DNA of 64,000 nt from Enterococcus mundtii (GCF_003957375.1 NZ_CP025473.1:2257501-2321500), one strand, 5' to 3'. Numbered from the stretch's first letter, positions 1 to 9,595 are shown. Program-made: numbers and translations. The notes: generated from the sequence alone by a model not told the origin.

Positions 1-792
1 ATCAAAGCCCCATTTTGCTTCCAGTAAACTTCCTGTTTCTTGTAGTACTGATTTTAGTTGGGCAACGACTAACGAATCTTGCATTGCCTCATCGATCGTT
101 GCATATCCTAATAATGCACCGGTGTAAGCTACAGTCGCATGTCCTGTATTCACACTAAATAGTTTTCGTTCAATATATGGTTCCAAATCTTTGACGTATA
201 GTACGCCATTTAACGAAATCTTTTTATTTTTTCGTTGCGTATCATCAATGACCCATTCTTTAAAAGGTTCCACTTGCACAAACAAAGGATCTTCATGTTG
301 TTGCATCGGCACGATGCGATCCACTGCTGCATTCGGAAATCCGATTGATTGATCTACAAAGCGAGTATCTGACAGATATTTATAGACTTCCATTTTTAGA
401 TGCTCAGAACCACCAATCATATTTTCACAAGCGATGATGTCTAGCGGTTGCTGATTGCCCTCTTGTTCTCTTTGCTCGATCCCTTTTGCAATCAGTTCAG
501 CAATGAATGGTAAGATATTGGGACCGATCGCTGTGGTTACAAGATCTGCTTGTGCTATTTCTTTGATCACTTGTTCAGGCTGTTTTTGGTTGTTCAATCC
601 GCGAACGCGTTCAACGATAAGTTGTTTTTTCGATTCGTCAGCTAGTTCGATCGTATAACGTCTTTTTTCATTTAATGAATCGATGATCTGTTCGTTGACA
701 TCAACAAAAGTGATGTCAAACCCATTCTCAGCTAAAACTTCTCCAATAAATCCTCTGCCGATATTTCCTGCACCAAAGTGTACTGCTCTCAT
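1..792 (-). CDS. mtlD: Mannitol-1-phosphate 5-dehydrogenase, C-terminus cut by window edge
   Basis: Oxidises mannitol-1-phosphate, delivered by the mannitol PTS, to fructose-6-phosphate with NAD. Reading the minus strand from 792 gives [18 protein letters not shown], the N-terminal Rossmann dinucleotide motif ([11 protein letters not shown]) diagnostic of MtlD, and later [13 protein letters not shown] and [11 protein letters not shown], typical of long-chain mannitol dehydrogenases. About 264 residues are visible of a family that is usually 375-390, so the C-terminus lies left of the window. The ATG is preceded by AAGGAG about 9 nt upstream and the gene follows mtlF after a 13 nt gap, so it is the third gene of mtlA-mtlF-mtlD. 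No frameshift is visible in the part present. Confidence 0.95.
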   Translation of the reverse strand, partial: MRAVHFGAGNIGRGFIGEVLAENGFDITFVDVNEQIIDSLNEKRRYTIELADESKKQLIVERVRGLNNQKQPEQVIKEIAQADLVTTAIGPNILPFIAELIAKGIEQREQEGNQQPLDIIACENMIGGSEHLKMEVYKYLSDTRFVDQSIGFPNAAVDRIVPMQQHEDPLFVQVEPFKEWVIDDTQRKNKKISLNGVLYVKDLEPYIERKLFSVNTGHATVAYTGALLGYATIDEAMQDSLVVAQLKSVLQETGSLLEAKWGFD

Positions 793-805
793 TCGTCTTC
801 TCTCC

Positions 806-1243
806 TTAGGCAATTGCTAGATTGTGTGTGACTTCTTCTTTACTCAGTGCATCTGCTAACTGGACAACATTGTCCATGTCGCTACAATAAAGAGCGATTT
901 GTTGCACTAATTGCAAATGTTCTTCTCCTACACCAGCGATACCAAACAAGACTGTCGCAATCTTCTCTTCTTGTTCAGTACCGAAATTGACGCCATCTGG
1001 CACTTGGATCACACAGATTCCTGATTTTTTTACGAATGCTTTGGCTTCATCTGTTCCATGAGGGATCGCGATAAAATTCCCCATATAAACGGATAACATC
1101 GCATCACGTTCTACCATTGCGTCAATGTAGGGTTCTTCGACACAACCGGCTTCCACTAATTTTCTTCCACAGTATCGGATGGCCTCTTCCTTTGTTGCAA
1201 AAGCCTTATTCAACTCGATCATATCAAATGCTAATTCAGACAT
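806..1243 (-). CDS. mtlF: Mannitol-specific PTS EIIA component
   Basis: 145 aa cytoplasmic phosphocarrier that takes phosphate from HPr and passes it to the EIIB domain of MtlA. The phosphorylation site is the His in [14 protein letters not shown] near residue 66; the VPDGVNFG and [13 protein letters not shown] stretches are typical of the PTS_EIIA_2 fold. Length matches the family (about 145). A TAAGGAGGAAGTAAG ribosome site fixes the ATG. It lies 12 nt after mtlA and 13 nt before mtlD. A second, divergent copy sits at 17612-18055 in the same window. Confidence 0.95.
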   Translation of the reverse strand: MSELAFDMIELNKAFATKEEAIRYCGRKLVEAGCVEEPYIDAMVERDAMLSVYMGNFIAIPHGTDEAKAFVKKSGICVIQVPDGVNFGTEQEEKIATVLFGIAGVGEEHLQLVQQIALYCSDMDNVVQLADALSKEEVTHNLAIA

Positions 1244-1255
1244 CTTACTTCCTCC

Positions 1256-3028
1256 TTATGCTACTTTTTTCAAATAGTGAGCAATCGTTTCAAATTTTTG
1301 TGGACTGACCATCGTCGCCACTGAAAAATGAAGTGAATGTGGTGCCACTGAACGTGCTTCCTCAGACAAGGATTCTCTTGAAACGATCAATGTATTCGGT
1401 TGCTCCGTCAACTCATCAATATTGATTTTTTTCAGAGGGATCTCCAATTGGTTTTTCTTCAAAATATCTTTCAATAAGGACAATCCCATTGTCGCTGATC
1501 CTGCACGGTCATCATGAACAAGTAAAATCTCTTTGATATCTTTTAATTCAGATAATTCCAAATCATCTGTTGGAGTAGTAGAGACTGGTTGGCTTGACGG
1601 TGTTTCTTCCTTACTTCCTAATGCTTGGATGATTTCATCATACTTTGGTGAATTTAAAAAGTTTTCTACTGCAACAAAATGAGCATGTGGTGCTTTTTGT
1701 TTTGCTCGTTCCTGCAACTCAACTTGAGTCACGATCAATACGTCTGCTTCATCAGATAATTGACTAATGGCTTGATTCGTCACGAGTTGAGGTAAGTGAT
1801 GCTCTTGGACTTTTTTTCTTAACAAGGAGGCACCCATCGCACTTGACCCCATCCCAGCATCACAGGCAAAAATGATTTTTTTGATCGCTGATAAAGCTGG
1901 TTGTCCTTGACTAGTTGTTCCAGTCCCTTTCGCTTGTTGTTTCGCTTGACGAGTCGCTTCCACTGATTTTTCAAAATCTTCACTTATTTCTTTCGCATCA
2001 GCTTTTAGAATGACCGCAGAGATCCCGAAAGAAACGGCTGTTGCAGCGACGATCCCTAAAATAACTGGTAAGTAAGCACTCAATGGTGCCATTGCTAAAA
2101 TGGCAATGATCGAACCCGGTGAAGCTGGCGCACGTAAGCCTGCATCCATCAATTGGAAAACGAAACTACCCGTCATTCCACCAAAAATCACTGATAAGAA
2201 TAATAACGGTTTCATCATTACGTATGGGAAATAGATTTCATGGATTCCACCTAAGAAATGGATGATCATTGCACCCGGTGCAGATGATTTTGCTGCACCT
2301 TTGCCAAATAATGTGAAAGCTAACAATACACCTAGACCTGGTCCAGGATTGGCTTCCAACAAGAATAGGATCGATTGACCGGCTGTAGCCACTTGTTCTG
2401 TTCCTAAAGGAGTCAAAATGCCATGGTTGATCGCATTATTCAAAAACAAGATTTTCGCTGGTTCGATAAAAATACTCGTCAATGGAATCAAATTCGCATT
2501 TAAAATTGCTTCGACGCCTGTTGCCATCGCTTGCGTCAGTGTATCCACCACTGGACCAATTGCAGAAAAGCCGATCAATGCTAACGCAAAACCGATCAAT
2601 CCTGCAGAAAAATTGTTGACCAACATCTCAAACCCTGATTTGATATGTTTTTGAAACACTTGGTCGAATTTCTTGATGGCAAAGCCACCTAATGGACCCA
2701 TGATCATGGCACCTAGCATCATCGGAATATCTGTCCCAACGATCACACCCATCGTCGCAATTGCGCCGACGACTGAACCACGATCACCACCGATAACTTT
2801 CCCTCCGGTGTAGCCGATCAATAAAGGAATTAAATACGTCAACATTGGGCCGACCATCGTAGCAAACGCTTCGTTTGGTAAATAGCCATCTGGAATAAAT
2901 AATGCAGTCAAAACACCCCAAGCAATCAACGCACCGATATTCGGCATCACCATACTAGATAAGGTACTTCCTAACTTTTGTACTTTTGCTTTGAATGAAA
3001 TTTTATTTTTTGGTATCGTCTCTTCCAC
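1256..3028 (-). CDS. mtlA: Mannitol-specific PTS EIICB permease with extra degenerate EIIB-like domain
   Basis: Imports mannitol and phosphorylates it to mannitol-1-phosphate. The first ~340 residues form the membrane EIIC domain (MVMPNIGALIAWG, EPAKILFLNNAINHG, LLEANPGPGLG, GGIHEIYFPYV, all strong MtlA motifs). An EIIB domain follows with the phosphocysteine in IIFACDAGMGSSAMG. A further ~100 residues resemble EIIB again (ILLVHDDRAGSATMG) but have no Cys. I chose a GTG start at 3028 because AAAGGAG sits 8 nt upstream and the protein then begins as other MtlA proteins do; an in-frame ATG at 3079 has no visible ribosome site. First gene of the mannitol operon, about 590 aa. No regulator gene lies in this operon, although mtlR-like genes often do. 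Confidence 0.93.
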   Translation of the reverse strand: MEETIPKNKISFKAKVQKLGSTLSSMVMPNIGALIAWGVLTALFIPDGYLPNEAFATMVGPMLTYLIPLLIGYTGGKVIGGDRGSVVGAIATMGVIVGTDIPMMLGAMIMGPLGGFAIKKFDQVFQKHIKSGFEMLVNNFSAGLIGFALALIGFSAIGPVVDTLTQAMATGVEAILNANLIPLTSIFIEPAKILFLNNAINHGILTPLGTEQVATAGQSILFLLEANPGPGLGVLLAFTLFGKGAAKSSAPGAMIIHFLGGIHEIYFPYVMMKPLLFLSVIFGGMTGSFVFQLMDAGLRAPASPGSIIAILAMAPLSAYLPVILGIVAATAVSFGISAVILKADAKEISEDFEKSVEATRQAKQQAKGTGTTSQGQPALSAIKKIIFACDAGMGSSAMGASLLRKKVQEHHLPQLVTNQAISQLSDEADVLIVTQVELQERAKQKAPHAHFVAVENFLNSPKYDEIIQALGSKEETPSSQPVSTTPTDDLELSELKDIKEILLVHDDRAGSATMGLSLLKDILKKNQLEIPLKKINIDELTEQPNTLIVSRESLSEEARSVAPHSLHFSVATMVSPQKFETIAHYLKKVA

Positions 3029-3284
3029 TTCAATCGCTCCTTTATCTCTTTCTTTAATCAAATTGTATCCGCTTACCATTTAGATAAATAGTCGGATTTT
3101 GTCACAATCATTTGTGCCAAAACATGGAGTGATCCAAATGAGTGATTTGATGAAAGACTTCTGGTACCGATTAGAGACGCTGAAACAATTATTTTCTTCA
3201 TTTAAGGGAGCAGTTTATCTGTAGATACCTACGAAAAAGCACATCATCGTGATCTTTTAGACTCTTTTTTGCAAAGTAATTTTT
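3029..3284. other. Intergenic region with presumed mtlA promoter and leader
   Basis: About 250 nt between the last gene of the secretion island and mtlA. It should hold the mtlA promoter, but I cannot place -35/-10 boxes or an MtlR site with confidence. I see no strong terminator after the island gene ending at 3285. On the plus strand a 28-codon frame (3138-3224) has GGAG 9 nt before its ATG; it is probably chance and is listed among the findings. Confidence 0.35.
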
Positions 3285-4298
3285 TTATTCCGTTGTTTTT
3301 CCTAAACGAGCCAGTCGCTCTTCCCAAAGCGCTAGATCTTCAGACGTGTTGGATGATGCCTCATAGAATGTAATGAAATCTAAAATAATCGTTCCTTGCT
3401 CTATGTAAGCCGCCATCACCACTTTTAATTCTTCCGTTTGGATCTGTTCAAATGCGTCTTTCGCTTTTTCCATTTCTTTTACTTTCAACCAATCAAGGCT
3501 TTTTTCAAAATAAAACTGATCCAGTGCTAACGTGACCTCCGGATGTTTTAAGTGGCGATTCAAGACAACGGCTTCTTGTACTTGTTCTAGCTTCAAATAA
3601 GCAATCGCTAACTTGACTTGGCGCTTTTCCGTCAATTGTTCCACATGGGTCACAATTACTGTTTCCCAATCGTTTTGATAAAAAGACAAATCAAAGGTGG
3701 CATTTCCTGTTGGCTTTTGCTCATTCAACTTCTCTACCCAAGAAAATTCCTGCTCTTCTACTAAGTGATCGATCAATTGGTGATACCGAGCGGGATATTT
3801 TTCAGCTGCTTCTTCATATGCACCTAGGTCTACTAATGACTGCCATGAACTTTTCTGATTTTCTTTGGTTATCGCTTGCTCGTTATTCGTTCTTTGTTCG
3901 ATCCACATGTTGCCTTGAACCACAGCAAAAACGATTACTCCACTAAGAAGTAATCGCTTGATGATTTTTTTCCAATCGATTTGTAACAACTGATTTTTTT
4001 TCAGCGTATTGCTTGAATGAGGGAACTGACTCTTCTTTTTTGTATTGGCTATTTCTTGCTCCCAGTGTTGACTTAAGATCTCTTCAATCTCCTCTGTCAA
4101 AGGAAATTGAAGCACTTTTTCTATCATCATTTCTCCCTTACGATCATAAATACGTATGCGACATTGTCCTTGCGTGTTTGACAACAAGACTCGTCGATTT
4201 TCAGTTTCTAAATCTTCCAAAGCCTGAAACAAATCCAACTGAGTCTCTTTTACTTGTAAGTGATGGATCTGATCAATGATTACAGTTTCTTTCGCCAT
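3285..4298 (-). CDS. Membrane-anchored protein with C-terminal TPR-like helices, secretion island
   Basis: 337 aa, not recognised as a named family. About 110 mainly polar residues come first, then one membrane segment (LLLSGVIVFAVVQGNMWI, near 115-133), then about 200 residues of helical hairpins that look like TPR/Sel1-type repeats (DLGAYEEAAEKYPARYHQ, LKVKEMEKAKDAFEQIQ). The layout of cytoplasmic head, single membrane pass and helical tail resembles EssB/YukC of type VII secretion, but the head is only half as long and I see no direct sequence match; this is an analogy only. ATG with GGGGAG 9 nt upstream. It is the last gene of the conjugation-type operon, 60 nt after the VirB8-like gene, so it probably serves the secretion channel. 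Confidence 0.6.
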   Translation of the reverse strand: MAKETVIIDQIHHLQVKETQLDLFQALEDLETENRRVLLSNTQGQCRIRIYDRKGEMMIEKVLQFPLTEEIEEILSQHWEQEIANTKKKSQFPHSSNTLKKNQLLQIDWKKIIKRLLLSGVIVFAVVQGNMWIEQRTNNEQAITKENQKSSWQSLVDLGAYEEAAEKYPARYHQLIDHLVEEQEFSWVEKLNEQKPTGNATFDLSFYQNDWETVIVTHVEQLTEKRQVKLAIAYLKLEQVQEAVVLNRHLKHPEVTLALDQFYFEKSLDWLKVKEMEKAKDAFEQIQTEELKVVMAAYIEQGTIILDFITFYEASSNTSEDLALWEERLARLGKTTE

Positions 4299-4358
4299 AC
4301 GTTGTCACTCCCCTCATTCATTTTTGTTGCGTCCATCTGTAAGGTCTTCCTTACTCAA

Positions 4359-4886
4359 TCATTGTATGTCCATAAAAGAAGACAGTTGTTCGAGATCATC
4401 CAAGACATAGCGATGATTTTTAGTGTCATAGAAATAAGTCAGTTTGACACCTTCACGATGGCGAATATCCTTTTTTACAACTCCGCCTTCTTCATTCAAT
4501 AAAGACGTCGTAAAATCAACCAAACAGAGGACTTCAATCATTCTCTTGTTCGTTTGTTTAAAATAATGCTCGCTTTTGAGCCAACGACTAAAGCCAAAAC
4601 GCTGCGGACTATACGTTTTTTTACCTTGTTCTGTTTTTACTTTTTCTTTCATCTTGTTAGAAAGAGAATCAACATATGCGGGATAATTGTCGCCGACTGT
4701 TTCGAACGTATAATAAGCTTGTAAAAACGCTCTGACCTGTGCTTCCGAAATTTGGCTGGCTTTCTTTTCAGAGGCTTGTCTTTTTTCTTGTGAACGAGAG
4801 CTGATAGACCTGCCAACACTAAAAATCATGCTACTAAACAGAAAGAAAGCTAGAATAAGACAAAGGATGCGGGATTTTGCATTCAT
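4359..4886 (-). CDS. VirB8/TcpC-like conjugation channel protein
   Basis: 175 aa from the ATG at 4886. N-terminal single membrane segment (ILCLILAFFLFSSMIFSVG), then an acidic/basic linker and a C-terminal part of about 120 residues with VRAFLQAYYTFETVGDNYPAYVDSL and a final hydrophobic/aromatic strand region. This is the pattern of the NTF2-like domain of TcpC/Orf13 (VirB8 analogues) of Gram-positive conjugation systems; assignment is by pattern and position, not by a firm motif. Its ATG overlaps the stop of the upstream hydrolase as ATGA, so the two are translationally coupled; an earlier in-frame Met (4934) lies inside the hydrolase gene and is rejected. Shorter than TcpC (about 300 aa), with only one NTF2-like unit. 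Confidence 0.6.
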   Translation of the reverse strand: MNAKSRILCLILAFFLFSSMIFSVGRSISSRSQEKRQASEKKASQISEAQVRAFLQAYYTFETVGDNYPAYVDSLSNKMKEKVKTEQGKKTYSPQRFGFSRWLKSEHYFKQTNKRMIEVLCLVDFTTSLLNEEGGVVKKDIRHREGVKLTYFYDTKNHRYVLDDLEQLSSFMDIQ

Positions 4887-6808
4887 TTGCTTTCTCCCAA
4901 CAATCGATAGAAATAGACAGGCGCCAGCTGGCAATCACCTGCATAGCCTTCAAATGGAGTGATGACGATATCGCCTTCTTGACCATACCCTCGTGCAGTA
5001 GCAGGTGTGCAATGAAGAATCGTTTTTCCACCATCATCTAAAAATAGCCCTGTATGGCCATAACTACCTAAAGAGTGTCCTTTCTTCCCCCATACAAACA
5101 AGTCACCGGCTCTGACATCTTCTCGACTGATCGGCATCAGGAAAGTCCCTTCCAAAGAATACAATGTCTCAGTGCTACCTAGTGGCACAGGCAAGCCAAC
5201 ACTTCTCATCGCCCACAGAACAAAAGAAGAGCAATCATGATAAGGAAAGGTGCCTCGTTCAAAGCCTTGTGAGTACTGAACGTTTTGACGATACAATGTT
5301 CTGGCTTGTGCCAACACCTCTTGACCCACTGTGTGATTCGATTGCCAGAGTAAGCTCATCTCTTTACTGCCACCTAGTTGTACAAATAATTCTTTGACCG
5401 CCAGTACCCAGTATTTGTTCAATCCCAGGGGATCATTACTTGCACCTACAGGACAATACACACTTCCAAGTTGCTCGACTGTCAGCAGTCTTTGGTTCAC
5501 GATCAATTGGTTTAGTGTTCGAGCGGTGGCAGTAATCCCTTCTTCAAGTGTGGCGTAGGAAAGCAACTCATTTTCTCGCATCAAGCCACCTGGATTGTTC
5601 TTTTCTCGAATCCCTTTGCTCGTCCCCCAAGCAGTTTCGTGGATCATGATGGCTGCTAGAACAATGGGGGAGATAGTATTCTTTTTAGCTTCTTGGATAA
5701 TCGTTTCTGCATGATCGCTAAATGCGTGACAATGCAGTAAAATCACTTCTCGAAATTTCTGTTCATTGAATGTAACGTCCGTTTCAATGGGATCAAGCTG
5801 TGTCTCATTGTTGTCGACTACATTGGGGAGATAAAAAGCTGGATTGACGATTTCACCTTTTTTCTGGTAAGACAGATGCAGTTCCTCTTGTTTTACTCGC
5901 CCAATCTCTGTACCCACCGATACCATCTGTCCTTCAGTAGCTGTTAAATCTACATCATGATAAATAATGGTTTGATCGTCCATTGTGATGGTTACGTTCT
6001 CTCGGTCTCTTGTAATTTCTCCAGCGATCACAGCGACTATGCTTTCTTTCGGTTCTGTCTGGATGAGCAGTCCTTCAAGTAAGCTTTTTTCTTGATTTGT
6101 TACGTAATAACCAAAGCGTTGTTTTATGCGTAAAGAGTCTGTTTCTTTCAATGGATTGCTTAATTCAGTCAAACTTGCATAAAGACCAATTTCTGCTAAC
6201 AGCTGTCTGCGTTCTTTCCACTCCGGCGTCCAAGTGATCACTTGCGACAATGGCTGTGATGTTAATTTGATTTGTTTCCCGTCACTGTCTAATTGCCACA
6301 TTTGTTCATGCAATCTTTGGATCGTTTCTTTGAGAACATCTGGATTTCTTAATTGGTCATCGCCATAAGCCATATCTAAATAAATCAGCACCTCTTCAAT
6401 GTCAGTCCTGATCATGACTTCATTTGCAGCCACTACTCGTTCATTTACTAGAATCGAACTCTTTGTTGAGTTTAATTCTAGTGTTAATTCCGCATCCAAC
6501 TCGGTCAAATATTTCCAGGCCTTCGTCAATTCAAGCTCATTGATTTTGATCGCGGCAGACGAAACGAAGCCGATCATACTGAAAAAGAGAAAAAATATGA
6601 GAATGCTAACACCAACAAGTAGGTAAAGGCTGACTCTGCTACTGATCGAAGTTTTATTTCCAAGTAAAGAAAAATCAACTATTTTTATCTGATATTCAAG
6701 CATGAATCTGCGAGGATCTTTGGTTTTTCTACGCAGAAAATGTCTGTTACTCCTTCGTTTATTTTGTGATTTCACGGTCTCTTCAATGCCTACATCGTTT
6801 TTTTTCAT
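4883..6808 (-). CDS. Two-domain cell wall hydrolase of conjugation system (lysozyme-like + NlpC/P60)
   Basis: 641 aa, VirB1-like enzyme that would open peptidoglycan for the secretion channel. A cytoplasmic basic N-terminus precedes one membrane segment (LYLLVGVSILIFFLFFSMIGFV, about 60-85). After a ~250-residue linker comes a glucosaminidase/lysozyme-like domain (about 360-490: VLAAIMIHETAWGTSKGI, catalytic Glu in HET; NNPGGLM) and then an NlpC/P60 domain (about 505-640: YHDCSSFVLWAM with the catalytic Cys, GHTGLFLDDGG with the catalytic His). Orf14 of Tn916 has the same design but is about half as long. ATGA overlaps couple it both to the VirB4 gene upstream and to the VirB8-like gene downstream. 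Confidence 0.88.
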   Translation of the reverse strand: MKKNDVGIEETVKSQNKRRSNRHFLRRKTKDPRRFMLEYQIKIVDFSLLGNKTSISSRVSLYLLVGVSILIFFLFFSMIGFVSSAAIKINELELTKAWKYLTELDAELTLELNSTKSSILVNERVVAANEVMIRTDIEEVLIYLDMAYGDDQLRNPDVLKETIQRLHEQMWQLDSDGKQIKLTSQPLSQVITWTPEWKERRQLLAEIGLYASLTELSNPLKETDSLRIKQRFGYYVTNQEKSLLEGLLIQTEPKESIVAVIAGEITRDRENVTITMDDQTIIYHDVDLTATEGQMVSVGTEIGRVKQEELHLSYQKKGEIVNPAFYLPNVVDNNETQLDPIETDVTFNEQKFREVILLHCHAFSDHAETIIQEAKKNTISPIVLAAIMIHETAWGTSKGIREKNNPGGLMRENELLSYATLEEGITATARTLNQLIVNQRLLTVEQLGSVYCPVGASNDPLGLNKYWVLAVKELFVQLGGSKEMSLLWQSNHTVGQEVLAQARTLYRQNVQYSQGFERGTFPYHDCSSFVLWAMRSVGLPVPLGSTETLYSLEGTFLMPISREDVRAGDLFVWGKKGHSLGSYGHTGLFLDDGGKTILHCTPATARGYGQEGDIVITPFEGYAGDCQLAPVYFYRLLGESK

Positions 6809-9255
6809 GGCGATACATCCTGTCGTAATCTGTGGCGTTCGACAGGATCAGTGGTGATCAACTCATAAAGTTTTGTTGTTGGATCAACAGTGTTGGAAAA
6901 AGGGACAATGGCGTTGCCTGCCCGTATCAATCCTGCTCCTTTGATTGGATTAAGTAATTGTCTTTGTTGCTGATACGAAAGATTGAACAAAGAAGACAGC
7001 TCATCTAAATCACTTTTTGCTTGTTTCAACATAATGATAAATTCCGTATTACTTAACATTCGGCGTGCTTTATCTGATAATAATAAGGTTTCGACATTTT
7101 GGGTAATACCAGTGGCAATCGCGCCCCATTTACGGATTCGGCTCCATAGTTCAAAAAAATAATTTTCACAGTAAGGATCATTTAACAGGAGTTGCATTTC
7201 ATCAATATAGATCCAAGTAGTGATGCCTCTGTCTCGATTGCGAACGACCCGATTCCACACTTGTTCCAAAACAACCATCATCCCAAAAGTTTTCAATTGG
7301 TTCCCTAGTTGTTTCGTATTGTATATCACAAAACGCTTATTTAAAGAAACATTAGTTGGTTTAGAAAACATCGAAAGTGAGCCATCGATGTATAACTCTA
7401 AGTCTAACGCCAATGTCTGCGCCTCTTTTTCCGGTTGCTCTTTTAAAAGCGGAAACCAATCTTCCGCCAATGTTGGCGCTGATTTTTCTGAATTTTTTTG
7501 AAAATTGAAATACGTCAATCGCGTGACACGATCGATGATCGATCGTTGTGCTGAATTTAAACCAGTTGGACCACCGATCAAGGCTTCACAAGCAGTCAAC
7601 AAAAAGTCAGATTTCAATTTTACTGGATCTGCCTCTCCTTTTAAGTCTTCTGAAATATCTAGTAAGTTAATGAAGGTATTTGTATTAGGAGCGATATTGA
7701 TGATTTGAGCTTCAAAATCATTGCCAATGAACGTATCCTCGTCTTCCGGATCAATCGAAATGACTTCATCTTCGGGATTTTTAAGTAACGTCGTGATTTC
7801 TTCATATTTTTTGGCTACACCTTTGCCTGAACCAGAGCTACCTAAAATCATGCCACTCGGCGTGTTTAGTTGCTTACGATCGATCCTTACACTATTTTTG
7901 GTCATTTCATTTTTTCCATAATATTTGCCATCTATATGATTAAGATCTTGCGCTGAAAATGGAATAAAAATCGCTGTACTTTCTGTCGTCAACGTCCGTT
8001 GTTGTTCGATCCAATTTTTGCCTAAAGGTAAGACCGAATTGAATCCTTCATCTTGTAGATAGTCTAATGCATTGAAATGACAACGATTTTTACGTCCAAC
8101 ATGTTGGACTTGTTCCGCAATATCAGCAAGTTTTTCTTTGGTCTGAGATCGGAAATAAACGAGGAAGGTAACAAAATATAATTTTTGACCGGTTTTGACT
8201 AGATCGTCTAATAAAGCTTCGGCTTCCTTGATACTATTGGTCAATTCATACGGAATACTTGAATAAGGATCATAGCCTTTTTGTGTTGCTTTTCTTTCAG
8301 CAGTCGTTTTGTCCCCTTCCATATAAGCTTTTTTAATTTGAACCAACTGATTTGCTTTTTCAGAATCCACTGGTTCAATGTGGATCGATAAACACAACTC
8401 TTCGCCAATATCCATTAATTCTAAGATCAATTTATCTGAAAGTTTGGTGGGGTAATCTTTCAGATATAGGACTTGGGCATACTCTGAGCCAATTTCGATA
8501 TAGTCTTTTGCTTTAAAGCTGAAACTTGCAGGAGTAACAACTGCTTTTGTCGACAAACGGCTATAAACTAAATCTGTATAATTGAACTGGAACCATTCAT
8601 TAGGTTTGATCAACTCATGGAGCAGTTGCAACCGTTCTTTGCCAGAAAGTGTTTGACTACTTGATTCGATTTCCGAAAGACTATGACTAAGTTGTTGTTC
8701 GATACGCATTAAGGAATGCTTGGCTTGGTCATAATCAGTGGCATATGTGCTGAAGGTCAATAGATTTTGTTTGCTAAAATTCGTTCCTCCTTCTGTCATG
8801 GTTCGCCGAAGCATTTCATTCAATTCTTGACGGTAAATGTCCTGTCTCTCCCCTATTTCTTTATAGAACAATTGCTTTTCAAGTTCTTTTTGTTCCATTC
8901 GCTTTTTTTTCAAGGTAATCGTTAGATGCGTTCGCTCATCACAACTATCTAGTAAGGTACAATATCCTTGAAAAATAGCTTGTTGGTCTTCCACAGGTGC
9001 AATTTGGTAATTGACATCTGAAAACTGGATACTTTTTGAATAATATCCCGAAGCAAGTTCACAAATTCCACTTTCATACATTTTTTCATAACGAATCTTC
9101 CTTTGTGCCTGTTTGGCTGGTGCTGATTTTCGTTCTTTTTCCCCTCTTTTTTTCTTTTGCTTGTGTAATAGTTTGGTTAAGGAAGACTTTTTAATTCCCT
9201 TGTTCACTTCGATATTTCTCTGTTTTACTGATTTTCCTCGTTGAAATCCCCTCAT
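6805..9255 (-). CDS. VirB4-family conjugation ATPase
   Basis: 816 aa cytoplasmic ATPase that powers assembly and transport by the type IV secretion channel; similar in size to Tn916 Orf16. Walker A is GSSGSGKG (about residues 472-479) and Walker B is WIYIDE (about 681-686), followed by ITQNVETLLLS, typical of VirB4/TraE. I chose the ATG at 9255: GGAGGA lies 7 nt upstream, whereas the earlier in-frame Met at 9276 has none. The gene start overlaps the end of the prgI-like gene by 65 nt, and its stop overlaps the hydrolase start (ATGA). Both nucleotide-binding motifs are intact, so the ATPase is probably functional even though no relaxase is nearby. Confidence 0.93.
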   Translation of the reverse strand: MRGFQRGKSVKQRNIEVNKGIKKSSLTKLLHKQKKKRGEKERKSAPAKQAQRKIRYEKMYESGICELASGYYSKSIQFSDVNYQIAPVEDQQAIFQGYCTLLDSCDERTHLTITLKKKRMEQKELEKQLFYKEIGERQDIYRQELNEMLRRTMTEGGTNFSKQNLLTFSTYATDYDQAKHSLMRIEQQLSHSLSEIESSSQTLSGKERLQLLHELIKPNEWFQFNYTDLVYSRLSTKAVVTPASFSFKAKDYIEIGSEYAQVLYLKDYPTKLSDKLILELMDIGEELCLSIHIEPVDSEKANQLVQIKKAYMEGDKTTAERKATQKGYDPYSSIPYELTNSIKEAEALLDDLVKTGQKLYFVTFLVYFRSQTKEKLADIAEQVQHVGRKNRCHFNALDYLQDEGFNSVLPLGKNWIEQQRTLTTESTAIFIPFSAQDLNHIDGKYYGKNEMTKNSVRIDRKQLNTPSGMILGSSGSGKGVAKKYEEITTLLKNPEDEVISIDPEDEDTFIGNDFEAQIINIAPNTNTFINLLDISEDLKGEADPVKLKSDFLLTACEALIGGPTGLNSAQRSIIDRVTRLTYFNFQKNSEKSAPTLAEDWFPLLKEQPEKEAQTLALDLELYIDGSLSMFSKPTNVSLNKRFVIYNTKQLGNQLKTFGMMVVLEQVWNRVVRNRDRGITTWIYIDEMQLLLNDPYCENYFFELWSRIRKWGAIATGITQNVETLLLSDKARRMLSNTEFIIMLKQAKSDLDELSSLFNLSYQQQRQLLNPIKGAGLIRAGNAIVPFSNTVDPTTKLYELITTDPVERHRLRQDVSP

Positions 9256-9574
9256 GATCTTCCTCCAAACGAGCATTCTGATATGGATAGTGCTTTGTTG
9301 CGATAAGATGACGCCAACGGATAAGGAGATATTTTTCTAAAGGTAACTGATTTTTTTTGATCCACCCCACCGATAAAATTGGACTAGTAAAAAACATCAA
9401 TACAATTCCTAGATCATCAATTGAATATCCCCAAATAAAATGATTAAGTAGACCGATCGGTAAAATCACGATTAAAGCCAATGTGATAACGATAACCTGT
9501 CTTAAAGAGAAGCCAAAAAAGATCTTCTCTTGATACTCTTTGATTTCTTTTCTGATCACGACTTCAATCGCCAT
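9191..9574 (-). CDS. PrgI-family conjugation membrane protein
   Basis: 127 aa with an amphipathic start (MAIEVVIRKEIKEYQEKIFFGFSLRQ) and two membrane segments (VIVITLALIVILPIGLL and LGIVLMFFTSPILSVGWI), ending in a basic tail (LEKYLLIRWRHLIATKHYPY). This is the PrgI (VirB3-like) signature seen directly upstream of virB4 in Gram-positive conjugative elements (Orf17 in Tn916). It sits 21 nt after the VirB6-like gene and overlaps the VirB4 start. The C-terminal tail of the PrgI is coded within the overlap. Confidence 0.88.
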   Translation of the reverse strand: MAIEVVIRKEIKEYQEKIFFGFSLRQVIVITLALIVILPIGLLNHFIWGYSIDDLGIVLMFFTSPILSVGWIKKNQLPLEKYLLIRWRHLIATKHYPYQNARLEEDHEGISTRKISKTEKYRSEQGN

Positions 9575-9595
9575 TTTTCACACTCCTTTTCCCAC

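Noticed and set aside
4883-4934. Longer start for the VirB8-like gene
   Set aside because: The extension lies in the hydrolase gene and has no ribosome site; the ATG at 4886 overlaps the stop as ATGA, a typical coupling.
9256-9276. Longer start for the VirB4 gene
   Set aside because: No ribosome site; GGAGGA precedes the ATG at 9255.
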